64,000 nucleotides of DNA from Roseinatronobacter sp052379845. GTDB taxonomy: Bacteria; Pseudomonadota; Alphaproteobacteria; Rhodobacterales; Rhodobacteraceae. Below, in pieces: positions 16,409 through 24,226 of the stretch (position 1 is its first letter; each line of letters starts with the position of its first letter). Where the stretch lies: assembly GCA_052379845.1 (NCBI GenBank), contig JBQTCF010000001.1; one strand, 5' to 3'. The notes under the pieces were generated by a model, which did no database searches, was not told where the DNA came from, and saw nothing but the letters and a program-made list of their open reading frames with translations. A program made the position numbers and the translations under genes.

Positions 16409-17197
16409 TCAGATATTGTCGACCTGCGGCATGCCCATGACGTGGAACCCGCCATCGACATGGATGATCTCGCCCGTGGTGAACGCCCCGTACTCCGACG
16501 CCAGATAAACGGCTGTGCCGCCCACGCTGTCCAATGTCGCATTGCTGCGCAAGGGGGCGTTGGTTTCCGTGTGGCGATAGGTCTTGCGCGCCCCCCCGAT
16601 GGCGGCACCGGCAAGGGTTTTCATGGGGCCGGGGCTAATGGCGTTGACGCGAATCCCCTCTGGCCCCAGATCATTGGCCAGATAGCGCACCGAACTTTCC
16701 AGCGCCGCCTTGGCCACGCCCATGACGTTGTAAAACGGCGTCACCTTGTTGGACCCCTGAAATGTCAGCGTCAGAAGGGTGCCGCCATTGGGCATCATTT
16801 CCGCCGCGCGCCGCCCCAGATCGATGAAGCTGAAGCAGCTTATTTCCAGCGAATGCTTGAAATTGGCGCGGCTGGTGTCGCGGAAACGACCTGTCAGTTC
16901 CGCCTTGTCGGAAAACGCGATGGCATGGACCAGAAAATCCATGGTCCCCCAGCGCGTTTTCAGCGCATCAAAGCACGCATCAAGCGACGCTTCATTCGTG
17001 ACATCGACATCCAGCAAAATGTCGGACCCCACGGATGTGGCAAGTGGTTCCACCCGCTTGCCAAATGCCTCCCCCTGATAGGAGAAGGCAAGCTCCGCGC
17101 CCTGATCGGCCATTGCTTTGGCAATGCCCCACGCGATGGAACGTTCATTGGCAACGCCCATCACCAACCCGCGTTTTCCGGCCATCAAGCCGGCCAT
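16409..17197 (-). CDS. fabI: Enoyl-[acyl-carrier-protein] reductase (NADH)
   Basis: 262 residues, a short-chain dehydrogenase-type enoyl reductase. The cofactor loop GVANERSIAWGIAKA is near the N-terminus, and the catalytic Tyr and Lys are seen as Y-x6-K in FYNVMGVAKAALE. It ends with the substrate-loop and C-terminal GGFHVMGM segment. FabI performs the last reduction of each fatty acid elongation cycle. ATG 17197 is preceded by GAGGGG; it overlaps no coding of fabB, whose stop is 11 nt upstream, so fabA-fabB-fabI is an operon of unsaturated-fatty-acid synthesis. It is the usual target of triclosan-type inhibitors. Confidence 0.97.
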   Translation of the reverse strand: MAGLMAGKRGLVMGVANERSIAWGIAKAMADQGAELAFSYQGEAFGKRVEPLATSVGSDILLDVDVTNEASLDACFDALKTRWGTMDFLVHAIAFSDKAELTGRFRDTSRANFKHSLEISCFSFIDLGRRAAEMMPNGGTLLTLTFQGSNKVTPFYNVMGVAKAALESSVRYLANDLGPEGIRVNAISPGPMKTLAGAAIGGARKTYRHTETNAPLRSNATLDSVGGTAVYLASEYGAFTTGEIIHVDGGFHVMGMPQVDNI

Positions 17198-17207
17198 GGC
17201 ATGCCCC

Positions 17208-18437
17208 TCAGTCACGCAGCGCACTCATGATAAGGGTTGCGTTGGTGCCGCCGAACCCGAAGCTGTTGGACAGCACGGAATCCAGTTCCACATCCTCGAC
17301 CAGACTGGTTGCGATTTCGCCTTCGCGGATGGCGGGGTCCAGTTGCGTGACATTGGCCGATGCGGTGATGAAACGCCCCTGCATCATCAGCAGCGAATAA
17401 ATCGCTTCCTGCACGCCGGTGGCCCCAAGGCTGTGGCCAGTCAGCGATTTGGTAGAGGAAATGGGCGGCACCTTCCCTTCACCGAAAATGCGCCGGATCG
17501 CTTCCACTTCGGTGACGTCGCCTGCAGGGGTGGATGTGCCATGTGCGTTGATATAGCTGACCTTGCGCCCCTGCGGCAGGGTGGACAGCGCCAGCCGCAT
17601 GGACCGTTCCCCGCCTTCGCCAGAAGGGGCAACCATATCATGCCCGTCAGACGTGGCGCCATAGCCGGTGACTTCGGCATAGATTTTCGCGCCGCGCGCC
17701 CTGGCGTGTTCCAGTTCTTCCAGCACGACAACGCCGCCACCGCCGCCAATCACGAACCCGTCGCGCGTGGCATCGAAGGCGCGCGCGGCTGTTTCGGGCG
17801 CGTCGTTGTATTTCGATGACATGGCGCCCATTGCGTCAAACAGGCACGACAATGTCCAGTCCAGTTCTTCCCCGCCCCCCGCGAAAACGATGTCCTGCTT
17901 GCCCATCTGAATCAGTTCCGTGCCATTTCCGATACAATGCGCCGATGTCGAACATGCCGAAGTGATGGAATAATTCACACCCTTGATCTTGAACGGGGTC
18001 GCAAGGCAGGCAGAGTTTGTCGACGACATGCAGCGTGTCACCATGAAGGGCCCCATGCGCTTGGGGCTGCCTTTTTCGATGACGATCTTATGCGCCTGAA
18101 AGAAGTTCGAGGTGGACGGCCCCCCCGACCCCATGATCAGGCCGGTGCGTTCATTCGACACATCGCTGTCATCCAGGCCCGCATCGGCAATGGCCTGTTC
18201 CATCGACAAGAAGTTATAGGCCGCACCCGGCCCCATGAAGCGCAGGTTACGCTTGTCGATATGATCTTCCAGCGTGATTTGCGGCATGCCGTGAATCTGG
18301 CTGCGAAACCCGTGTTCGGCATAGTCGGGTGCAAACACAATGCCGGACCGCCCCGCGCGCAGGCTGGCGGTGACTTCATCCGCAGAATTCCCGATGGGCG
18401 AGATGATCCCCAGCCCGGTAATGACAACGCGACGCAT
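17208..18437 (-). CDS. fabB: 3-oxoacyl-[acyl-carrier-protein] synthase I
   Basis: 409 residues with the condensing-enzyme triad Cys162 (SACSTSAHC), His299 (NAHGTSTP) and His335 (GHSLGATG). The length and the partner gene fabA mark it as FabB rather than FabF: FabB extends the cis-3-decenoyl intermediate produced by FabA and so commits the chain to an unsaturated product. It lies between fabA (33 nt upstream) and fabI (11 nt downstream) on the minus strand. Confidence 0.96.
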   Translation of the reverse strand: MRRVVITGLGIISPIGNSADEVTASLRAGRSGIVFAPDYAEHGFRSQIHGMPQITLEDHIDKRNLRFMGPGAAYNFLSMEQAIADAGLDDSDVSNERTGLIMGSGGPSTSNFFQAHKIVIEKGSPKRMGPFMVTRCMSSTNSACLATPFKIKGVNYSITSACSTSAHCIGNGTELIQMGKQDIVFAGGGEELDWTLSCLFDAMGAMSSKYNDAPETAARAFDATRDGFVIGGGGGVVVLEELEHARARGAKIYAEVTGYGATSDGHDMVAPSGEGGERSMRLALSTLPQGRKVSYINAHGTSTPAGDVTEVEAIRRIFGEGKVPPISSTKSLTGHSLGATGVQEAIYSLLMMQGRFITASANVTQLDPAIREGEIATSLVEDVELDSVLSNSFGFGGTNATLIMSALRD

Positions 18438-18470
18438 GGGCGTCTCCCTCCCTGTTGTTGGATCTGCGCT

Positions 18471-18980
18471 TCAGCTTTCTGACAGCGCGACTTTCATATC
18501 CTTGACGATATAGATGACTTCGCCATCCGCTTCGACAATGCCATCGGCAACGCCCATGGTCAGGCGGCGTGTTTGCAGTGCCTTGGTGAAATCCACCTTG
18601 TAGGTCAACATTTTGCGGTCGGGGCGGACCATGCCTGTCAGTTTGACCTCGCCAACCCCCAGCGCGTAGCCGCGCCCCTGCCAGCCCCGCCAGCCCAGAT
18701 TGAACCCTGTCAACTGCCACAACCCGTCCAACCCCAGACAGCCCGGCATGATCGGGTTTCCCGGAAAGTGGCAGTCAAAGAACCACAGATCCGGCGTAAT
18801 ATCGAATTCCGCCACCACATGGCCCTTGCCATGCGCACCACCATCGCCCGAGATTTCGGTGATCCGGTCCATCATCAGCATCGGGGGGGCTGGCAGTTGC
18901 GCATTGCCCGGTCCGAACAATTCGCCGCGCGCACAGGCCAGCAGGCCCTCTTTGTCGAAGGATGTCGGGAATTGGGACAT
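18471..18980 (-). CDS. fabA: 3-hydroxydecanoyl-ACP dehydratase/isomerase
   Basis: A 169-residue hot-dog fold dehydratase with catalytic His71 in CHFPGNPIMPG and Asp85 in LGLDGLWQL, the Asp replacing the Glu of FabZ. FabA dehydrates 3-hydroxydecanoyl-ACP and isomerises the double bond from trans-2 to cis-3. GGAGAG lies seven bases before ATG 18980, which fixes the start; an upstream in-frame start would add 17 residues with no homology. First gene of fabA-fabB-fabI; divergent from irr, so iron and lipid regulation meet in the shared 136-bp intergenic region. Confidence 0.97.
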   Translation of the reverse strand: MSQFPTSFDKEGLLACARGELFGPGNAQLPAPPMLMMDRITEISGDGGAHGKGHVVAEFDITPDLWFFDCHFPGNPIMPGCLGLDGLWQLTGFNLGWRGWQGRGYALGVGEVKLTGMVRPDRKMLTYKVDFTKALQTRRLTMGVADGIVEADGEVIYIVKDMKVALSES

Positions 18981-19071
18981 GAAACTCTCCTGCATGGGTT
19001 TTCTTCCTCTAGCATCGTGCTGCAAAGTCATGCAAGCCCGCGCATCATGACAGATTGCAACCGTTGCAAGT

Positions 19072-19089
19072 GAATTTCATTTGAAATTC
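19072..19089. promoter_or_regulatory. Palindromic operator candidate between fabA and irr
   Basis: GAATTTCATTTGAAATTC is a perfect 8+2+8 palindrome. It overlaps the -35 element of the irr promoter (19081-19086) and lies about 90 bp upstream of fabA. Two copies of the self-complementary word TTGCAA sit beside it (19055-19060 and 19064-19069). The binding protein is unknown. Confidence 0.6.
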
Positions 19090-19110
19090 CTGCCCGGTAG
19101 GCCCTATATA
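19081..19110 (+). promoter_or_regulatory. Sigma-70 type promoter of irr
   Basis: TTGAAA (19081-19086) and TATATA (19105-19110) are separated by 18 bp. The expected transcription start is at or within a base or two of the ATG at 19117, predicting a leaderless message. Confidence 0.6.
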
Positions 19111-19116
19111 CAGGTT

Positions 19117-19554
19117 ATGGATACTGATTTTTCGCAATTGAACGATGAAGCCCTGAAAAAAGGGTCTGACTGGCTGGCGCGTGCAGGTGTGCGGCCCACC
19201 CGGCAACGCTTGTCATTGGCGGGTTTGCTGGTGGGCGACGGGCATGACCGGCATGTGACCGCCGAAAGCCTGTTTCTTGCTGTCAAGGACAGCGGAGAGT
19301 CGGTGTCGCTGGCCACTGTCTACAACACCTTGCGTGCCTTTTGTGACGCGGGGCTGATGAACGAAATCACCGTTGATGCGACGCGGTCCTATTTCGATAC
19401 CTGCGTGGAAGAGCATCCGCATTATTTCTGGGAAGACAGCCAAGAACTGACTGACGCCCCGTCAGGCGAAGTGGCCTTTTCCCGCTTGCCATCCGCGCCC
19501 CATGGCGCCGAGATTTCGCGCGTGGATGTCGTTATACGTTTGCGTAGAAAATAG
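19117..19554 (+). CDS. irr: Fur family iron response regulator Irr
   Basis: A 145-residue Fur-superfamily repressor: winged-helix domain at residues ~20-90 (RPTRQRLSLAGLL, HVTAESLF, SLATVYNTLRAFCDAGL) and a short dimer domain with the conserved HPHYFWED histidines. It lacks the C-x-x-C zinc pairs of Fur/Zur, as Irr proteins do, and I see no N-terminal haem regulatory motif. Irr is the main iron/haem-responsive regulator in alphaproteobacteria. The ATG has no properly spaced Shine-Dalgarno and lies about 7 bases after a -10 element, so the mRNA may be leaderless. Divergent from fabA, a conserved arrangement in this family. Confidence 0.93.
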   Translation: MDTDFSQLNDEALKKGSDWLARAGVRPTRQRLSLAGLLVGDGHDRHVTAESLFLAVKDSGESVSLATVYNTLRAFCDAGLMNEITVDATRSYFDTCVEEHPHYFWEDSQELTDAPSGEVAFSRLPSAPHGAEISRVDVVIRLRRK

Positions 19555-19636
19555 TCGAATTTGTCTTTTTTTGAACTTGCGTGCACTCGGGTCTTATGGG
19601 CTTATAGGGCGTAATTATCGCTTTTTCGGGGGAACT

Positions 19637-20107
19637 ATGCGTTTTATCCTTTCCGCCTGCGTTGCGCTGGCAGTGTCATCTTCTGGTGCAGCAGCCAAGG
19701 ATTGCCCGGATTTCACCATCGAAGCGCGATACGACCTAAGCTATAGCGAAGATGACCTGTGGTCTGAACGCACGCATTCTGTCGCGGCGGGCGGGTCAGT
19801 CGAATTGTGGAACTGTTCGCGTTTTGACGGGTCTGGCTATGTTGCCCGCCAGCCGGATTTCAACATGTTCCTGACACGCAACAACAAGGATCGCATGATC
19901 CGTTTCAAGATTACCGGCGATGAAGGGTGCGATACGGTTTTGCTGATCAATACGCCCAGTGGAAGCTGGTTGTTCAATGATGATGACGATGGCATTGACC
20001 CCGTTATTCGCGTGCGTTCAGCAGAAACGGGGCGCTATGATATATGGGCAGGAACATTCAGTTCTGATATCTGCATGAGCACCTTGCATATCGAAGCTTT
20101 CCCCTAG
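19637..20107 (+). CDS. Secreted protein with PPC-like beta-sandwich domain
   Basis: 156 residues. A signal peptide (MRFILSACVALAVSSSGAAA) is followed by a mature domain with paired cysteines and the strand pattern TPSGSWLFNDDDDG then RVRSAETGRYDIWAGTF. That pattern resembles bacterial pre-peptidase C-terminal (PPC) domains, which occur on secreted proteins and bind calcium or substrates, but there is no protease domain here. The ATG is well supported by GGGGGAACT. Function unknown. It follows irr by 82 bp on the same strand and converges with the DUF1643 gene. Confidence 0.75.
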   Translation: MRFILSACVALAVSSSGAAAKDCPDFTIEARYDLSYSEDDLWSERTHSVAAGGSVELWNCSRFDGSGYVARQPDFNMFLTRNNKDRMIRFKITGDEGCDTVLLINTPSGSWLFNDDDDGIDPVIRVRSAETGRYDIWAGTFSSDICMSTLHIEAFP

Positions 20108-20182
20108 GCAATGTAGCGTCTTCACATTCACGCGACAGGCGCAATCATAAGGGTGTTGAGTGTCGCGCGACTGCGAGAGATT

Positions 20183-20716
20183 TCAGCTTGCAGAGTCCCA
20201 CAGCGTTGGTTGCACAGTATACCCGATGTATAGCGGGTGTTTCGGGTGCCCCGCTTTGCTAAGCCCCAGATGCCATAAATCCCGCCCCGTGGCACGCAGC
20301 AGCGTTTCAACCTGCGCGCCGCGGTCCATATGCGCGCCATGTGTGCCCCATGCGCAGATGATCTGGTCGGCCCATGGGGCGCTTTGTGCGATGGCTGCAT
20401 TGTTCAGTGGCCCGACCGGATCGGGTGCGGCGCGCATGACGCGTGGATCAGTTGCGCGAAAGGCAAAGATATTGCACACCCGGAAGGCACCGAACCCCAG
20501 CGCGCGCGCGCGGCGTTCGCAGCGTTCAACCGTGGGGTCATTCTGGACCTCGGTTGCGGTAGACGGGTTGAGCATGACAAACAGCACACGCCCTGCGCTG
20601 GCGTCCCATTCGCGTGTCAGCACATAGCGAAACGCTTCGCACCGGGAATAGACGGCCACAGACGGGGCGTCGCCTTTTACATGGCTGCGGGTGATAACAT
20701 CGCCCAGCTCTGTCAT
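20183..20716 (-). CDS. DUF1643 domain-containing protein
   Basis: A 177-residue soluble protein matching DUF1643, recognisable by RVLFVMLNPSTATEVQNDPTVERC, then RVCNIFAFRATDP and a later ICAWGTHG segment. The family is broadly distributed in bacteria and phages and has no established biochemical role; it is often called a nucleotide- or phage-associated protein without proof. ATG 20716 is preceded by GCAGGA. It lies 13 nt after truB on the minus strand and is probably co-transcribed with it. Confidence 0.85.
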   Translation of the reverse strand: MTELGDVITRSHVKGDAPSVAVYSRCEAFRYVLTREWDASAGRVLFVMLNPSTATEVQNDPTVERCERRARALGFGAFRVCNIFAFRATDPRVMRAAPDPVGPLNNAAIAQSAPWADQIICAWGTHGAHMDRGAQVETLLRATGRDLWHLGLSKAGHPKHPLYIGYTVQPTLWDSAS

Positions 20717-20729
20717 TCCTGCCCCGCCT

Positions 20730-21638
20730 TCAGTCCTGATTGAACACGCGACTGGGGTGCAATTCGCCCGCCTTGTATATGCCAACCGCGACCGCGCGCC
20801 CCTGATAGCTGGCCCAGGCCTCGTCCCCATACCCGACCGAGGCAGTTAGCACCATTCCGGGGTTGCCATTGCGCAACCTTGCGGCCCCTTCGGGTGTGGC
20901 AGGCAATTCGGGCAGATCGGCCAGCCCTTCTTCCAGCGGGCGCAGATGGCTGTCCAGTTCGGGGCTTTGGGCCATCGCCTCGATCTGGTCCATCGTCAGC
21001 CCGTCCGTGGCGTCAAACGGCCCCGACCATGTGCGCCGCAGCCATGCGACATGCCCCAGACACCCCAGCGCCGCGCCAAGATCGCGCGCAATGGACCGCA
21101 CATAGCCCCCCTTGCCGCAGACCATTTCCAATTCCACATGGTCGGCATCCGGGCGGGCAACACGTTCCAGCCGTTCCACCCAAAGGGGCCGCGCCGCAAG
21201 GTCCATTTCCTCGCCCGCGCGCGCAATGTCATAGGCGCGCTCACCCTCGACCTTGACGGCGGAAAACTGGGGCGGCACCTGTTCGATCTGCCCGCGAAAG
21301 GCACCAAGCGCGGCGTCTATCATGGCATCATCGGGACGTTGGTCGTTGGTGGCGATCACTGCGCCCTCGGCGTCATCGGTGGTGGTGGACTGGCCCAGCC
21401 GCACCATGAAGCGGTAGCATTTCAGCGCGTCGGTAATATAGGGCACGGTTTTCGTGGCTTCGCCCAGTGCGATGGCCAGAACACCGGTTGCAGCAGGGTC
21501 CAGCGTGCCCGCATGGCCCGCCTTTTGCGCCTGCAACGCCCAGCGCACCTTGTTGACCACCGCTGTGGAGGTGATGCCTGCAGGCTTGTCCACCACCAAC
21601 CAGCCCGATATTGCCCGCCCCTTGCGCTTGCGTCCCAT
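20730..21638 (-). CDS. truB: tRNA pseudouridine(55) synthase TruB
   Basis: 302 residues with the TruB signature GHAGTLDPAATG, in which Asp47 is the catalytic aspartate, an N-terminal WLVVDKPAGITS strand and the C-terminal PUA-like region (MVLTASVGYG and following). TruB isomerises U55 to pseudouridine in the T-loop of tRNAs and also acts as a tRNA chaperone. It sits between the glycosidase gene upstream (30 nt) and DUF1643 downstream, in the minus-strand run rbfA-glycosidase-truB-DUF1643 that keeps the common rbfA-truB association. Confidence 0.96.
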   Translation of the reverse strand: MGRKRKGRAISGWLVVDKPAGITSTAVVNKVRWALQAQKAGHAGTLDPAATGVLAIALGEATKTVPYITDALKCYRFMVRLGQSTTTDDAEGAVIATNDQRPDDAMIDAALGAFRGQIEQVPPQFSAVKVEGERAYDIARAGEEMDLAARPLWVERLERVARPDADHVELEMVCGKGGYVRSIARDLGAALGCLGHVAWLRRTWSGPFDATDGLTMDQIEAMAQSPELDSHLRPLEEGLADLPELPATPEGAARLRNGNPGMVLTASVGYGDEAWASYQGRAVAVGIYKAGELHPSRVFNQD

Positions 21639-21668
21639 TATGTGCCCTTTTGTTTGCTTTCGCGCCTG

Positions 21669-22427
21669 CTACTGGGCGGGCCTGCCCGCGTCAACAACCT
21701 TGCCCACAATCGGGCCCAGCATCGCACCCCAATCCGAGCGCCGCAATTCGGGCGCATGCAGCCGTGACACATTGCCGTCGATATACAGCGCTTGCGGCAT
21801 ATTCAGATAGTCGCGGAAAAACCGCGCGAATTCAAACAGGTTGACGGGGGTGTTTGAAATAACGAATGCCGCGCGCCCCCCATCCGGCGACACGCCCACC
21901 CCATTGCGGATAAGGCGGGAGTCGCTGTCTTCAAGGAAGCGCGGGTGGTATTGGCCGTCAATCACCAGCATGGGGCCGGACTGGGTTGCATGGCGACAGG
22001 GCAGGGGGGCTTGCGCGAAGGCGCGGCTTTCGATCACAGTGAAACGCGCATCTTCAATGCAAAACACACCATTGGGCAGCAACCCGAAATTGCCCGGCCC
22101 CGCCGATGTGACAAGCCGCGCCAGTTCCGCGCCATCTTCGATATACAGGCCAACAGGGCGGCGGTCCGTATGATACATGCCGCCATTCATAGCAAAGGCC
22201 AGCTTCTTGCCGTCGCGCGACAACGCGTCATCCACCGTGGCGAAGGTTCCAAACACCCGTTCTGAACCCGAATACAGGAACATGCGGACATCATCCTGCG
22301 CCTGTGCCAGGCAGGTTGTGAAGCTGGCGCCCTGAAATTCGGTCCGGGTGCAGTCTGCCTCGGCGGCCAAGGGCAACGAGGCCCAAAGCGCGAAGGCCCC
22401 AAGCCCTGTCCTAATCGCGGTCCGCAT
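21669..22427 (-). CDS. Phosphodiester glycosidase (NAGPA/DUF2233) family secreted protein
   Basis: 252 residues with a signal peptide (TGLGAFALWASLPLAAEA) and the NAGPA-like core: FAMNGGMYHTDRRPVGLYIEDG, GNFGLLPNGVFCIED, SGPMLVIDGQYHPRF and the late QALYIDGNVSRLH. The family is named after the human enzyme that uncovers mannose-6-phosphate; bacterial members act on periplasmic or cell-wall sugars with uncertain substrates. The start is ambiguous among ATG 22436, 22433 and 22427; each overlaps the end of rbfA by 17-26 bases, so it is translationally coupled to rbfA. Confidence 0.83.
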   Translation of the reverse strand: MRTAIRTGLGAFALWASLPLAAEADCTRTEFQGASFTTCLAQAQDDVRMFLYSGSERVFGTFATVDDALSRDGKKLAFAMNGGMYHTDRRPVGLYIEDGAELARLVTSAGPGNFGLLPNGVFCIEDARFTVIESRAFAQAPLPCRHATQSGPMLVIDGQYHPRFLEDSDSRLIRNGVGVSPDGGRAAFVISNTPVNLFEFARFFRDYLNMPQALYIDGNVSRLHAPELRRSDWGAMLGPIVGKVVDAGRPAQ

Positions 22428-22845
22428 CGTCATCATGCCCGGCGGCATTTACATCGCGCTGAACGCGGTCCTGTCCCAGCAGGCGACGCGTATCATCCAT
22501 GCGGTCAAATGTTTCATCCAGCTTGAAGCGCAGGTCCGGCGCGTATTTCAGCGTCAGTTCCCGCCCCACCAGATGGCGCAGTTCCGCCTTGTTGCGCGCA
22601 AGCGCCTTTAGTGCAGTGTGCTGATCCTTGCCGCCAAGCGGCATGACATAGGCCGTGGCGATTTTCAGGTCAGTCGATGTGCGCACTTCGCTGACGGTGA
22701 TGGGCATGCGCGACAGGTCGGGGTCATGCACATCCCCACGCGCCAGCACCTCTGACAGCGTGCGCCGGATCAGTTCTGCCACTCGAAGCTGGCGTTGCGA
22801 CGGGCCTGTGCCCTGATGCTGGCGTTTTACACTCATGCGCTTCAT
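22411..22845 (-). CDS. rbfA: Ribosome-binding factor A
   Basis: 144 residues with the RbfA core: RQLRVAELIRRTLSEVLARGDVHDP, SEVRTSTDLKIATAYVMPLGG and LKYAPDLRFKLDETFDRMDDTRRLL, a type II KH-like fold for 16S rRNA contact. RbfA helps mature the 30S subunit near helix 1 of 16S rRNA. The C-terminus is acidic and unstructured (AGHDDDADRD). The start may be ATG 22845 or ATG 22836; neither has a clear Shine-Dalgarno. It begins a minus-strand run with the glycosidase, truB and DUF1643, and is divergent from dapB. Confidence 0.95.
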   Translation of the reverse strand: MKRMSVKRQHQGTGPSQRQLRVAELIRRTLSEVLARGDVHDPDLSRMPITVSEVRTSTDLKIATAYVMPLGGKDQHTALKALARNKAELRHLVGRELTLKYAPDLRFKLDETFDRMDDTRRLLGQDRVQRDVNAAGHDDDADRD

Positions 22846-22942
22846 TTAGGTCAATCCGCGCGCTTGCGCAACGAGGCTTTGCCAATTTCTGCATCACGCG
22901 CTAGGAAGACGCCAAATGGTGATCAAGTCAGGAGTGGGGCAA

Positions 22943-23743
22943 ATGGTCCGCATAGCAATAATGGGCGTGTCCGGGCGCATGGGGCAAATGTTGCTGCGAC
23001 TGGTGGAAGACAGCGATCTGGCCGTTCTGGCGGCAGCGGTGGAACGTCAGGGGCATGACTGGATCGGGCAGTATCTGGGCACAGTGCAGGGCGGGGTGCA
23101 ACGCGGCGTAATTGTCACCGATGATCTGGCACAGGCGCTGGCATGCTCCGATGCTATTGTGGATTTCACCGCGCCGGACGTGTCCGTTGCATTGGCACAG
23201 CAGGCTGCGGCAGCAGGGGTTGCCCATGTCATCGGCACCACAGGGTTTGATGATGACGATCTTGCCGCCATTGCGCGTGCTGGGCAAACAGGCCGCATCG
23301 TGCGCGCGGGCAACATGAGCCTTGGGGTCAATCTTCTGGTCAAGCTGACGCAACAGGTCGCCCAAGCGCTGGACACTGACTACGATATTGAAATCATCGA
23401 GGCCCACCATCGCCACAAGGTGGACGCACCATCTGGCACAGCGCTGATGCTGGGCGAAGCGGCCGCGCGCGGGCGCGGTGTCATGCTGCCCGAAGTGGCC
23501 GACCGTGGCCGCGATGGCATGACAGGCCCGCGCGATGCGGGCGCCATCGGGTTTCACGCCATTCGCGGCGGGGATTACATTGGCGAACATGACATCATCT
23601 TTGCCGGCCCAGGTGAACGGATCGTGCTGCGTCATGTAGCGTCTGACAGGGCCTTGTTCGCGCGCGGGGCCATTCGCGCTGCCATCTGGCTGCAGACCCA
23701 ACCGGCAGGGGAGTATTGCATGCTTGACGTTCTGGGCCTGTAG
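22943..23743 (+). CDS. dapB: 4-hydroxy-tetrahydrodipicolinate reductase
   Basis: 266 residues. N-terminal NAD(P)H motif GVSGRMGQM (G-x-x-G-R-M-G), FTAPDVSVALAQ, and the catalytic signature EAHHRHKVDAPSGTA with the His-His and Lys expected for DapB. It catalyses a reduction step in lysine and diaminopimelate synthesis, so it feeds peptidoglycan cross-links. AGGAG lies eight bases before ATG 22943; an upstream in-frame ATG would add nine residues. Divergent from rbfA across 97 bp. Confidence 0.97.
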   Translation: MVRIAIMGVSGRMGQMLLRLVEDSDLAVLAAAVERQGHDWIGQYLGTVQGGVQRGVIVTDDLAQALACSDAIVDFTAPDVSVALAQQAAAAGVAHVIGTTGFDDDDLAAIARAGQTGRIVRAGNMSLGVNLLVKLTQQVAQALDTDYDIEIIEAHHRHKVDAPSGTALMLGEAAARGRGVMLPEVADRGRDGMTGPRDAGAIGFHAIRGGDYIGEHDIIFAGPGERIVLRHVASDRALFARGAIRAAIWLQTQPAGEYCMLDVLGL

Positions 23744-23836
23744 CCTGCGGTTTCATCTGCGGGCGGTTTTCCGCCGACCCCCGCGCCCGACCACCGCCAA
23801 GGCGAAACTGGCGTGATCCGGTTGCCGTATCCTTGC

Positions 23837-23857
23837 GTATCATACCCATAATGATAC
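23837..23857. promoter_or_regulatory. Inverted-repeat operator candidate
   Basis: GTATCAT (23837-23843) and ATGATAC (23851-23857) are a perfect 7-bp inverted repeat around a 7-nt centre. It ends two bases before the GGAGG of the next gene, so a bound protein would cover the promoter or ribosome site. Confidence 0.55.
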
Positions 23858-23869
23858 CGGAGGATCGCC

Positions 23870-24226
23870 ATGAAAACCCTGATCATCTCGCTTGTCGCAG
23901 TTCTGGCCAGTGCCCCGCTCCAGGCCATGGCCGAATTCCAGCCCGTGCGCGATGAAGCCACTTTTCGCGCGCTGGTCGAGGGGCGCGAGCTGGCGCGCTT
24001 CGGCGTCCGACTGGAAGTGCTGCCCCAGGGCCAGATCACCGGGCGCGGGTTTGGCATGCGCGTGGGCGGCATGTGGGAATGGCGCGATGGCTATTTCTGC
24101 CGCACACTGGAATTCGGCAGTTCGGGCGATCCCTATAATTGTCAGCTGGTGCTGCGCGATGGAAACACCCTGCGCTTCATCTCGGATCAGGGGCAGGGCG
24201 ATTACGCGGATCTGCGGCTGCGTTAG
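23870..24226 (+). CDS. Small secreted hypothetical protein
   Basis: 118 residues with a clear signal peptide (MKTLIISLVAVLASAPLQAMA) and a compact mature domain of about 97 residues: FRALVEGRELARFGVRLEVLP, GRGFGMRVGGMWEWRDGYFCRTLEFG, CQLVLRDGNTLRFISDQG. One Cys pair could form a disulfide. GGAGG at ideal spacing supports the start. I do not recognise a characterised family; in relatives such proteins beside dapB are sometimes mislabelled as dihydrodipicolinate reductase from context. A 21-bp inverted repeat just upstream suggests it is controlled by a specific regulator. Confidence 0.75.
   Translation: MKTLIISLVAVLASAPLQAMAEFQPVRDEATFRALVEGRELARFGVRLEVLPQGQITGRGFGMRVGGMWEWRDGYFCRTLEFGSSGDPYNCQLVLRDGNTLRFISDQGQGDYADLRLR

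Noticed and set aside
20131..20167. CGCGACA/TGTCGCG repeat between the secreted gene and DUF1643
   Set aside because: Arms of 7 bp separated by 23 nt; likely chance in GC-rich DNA.
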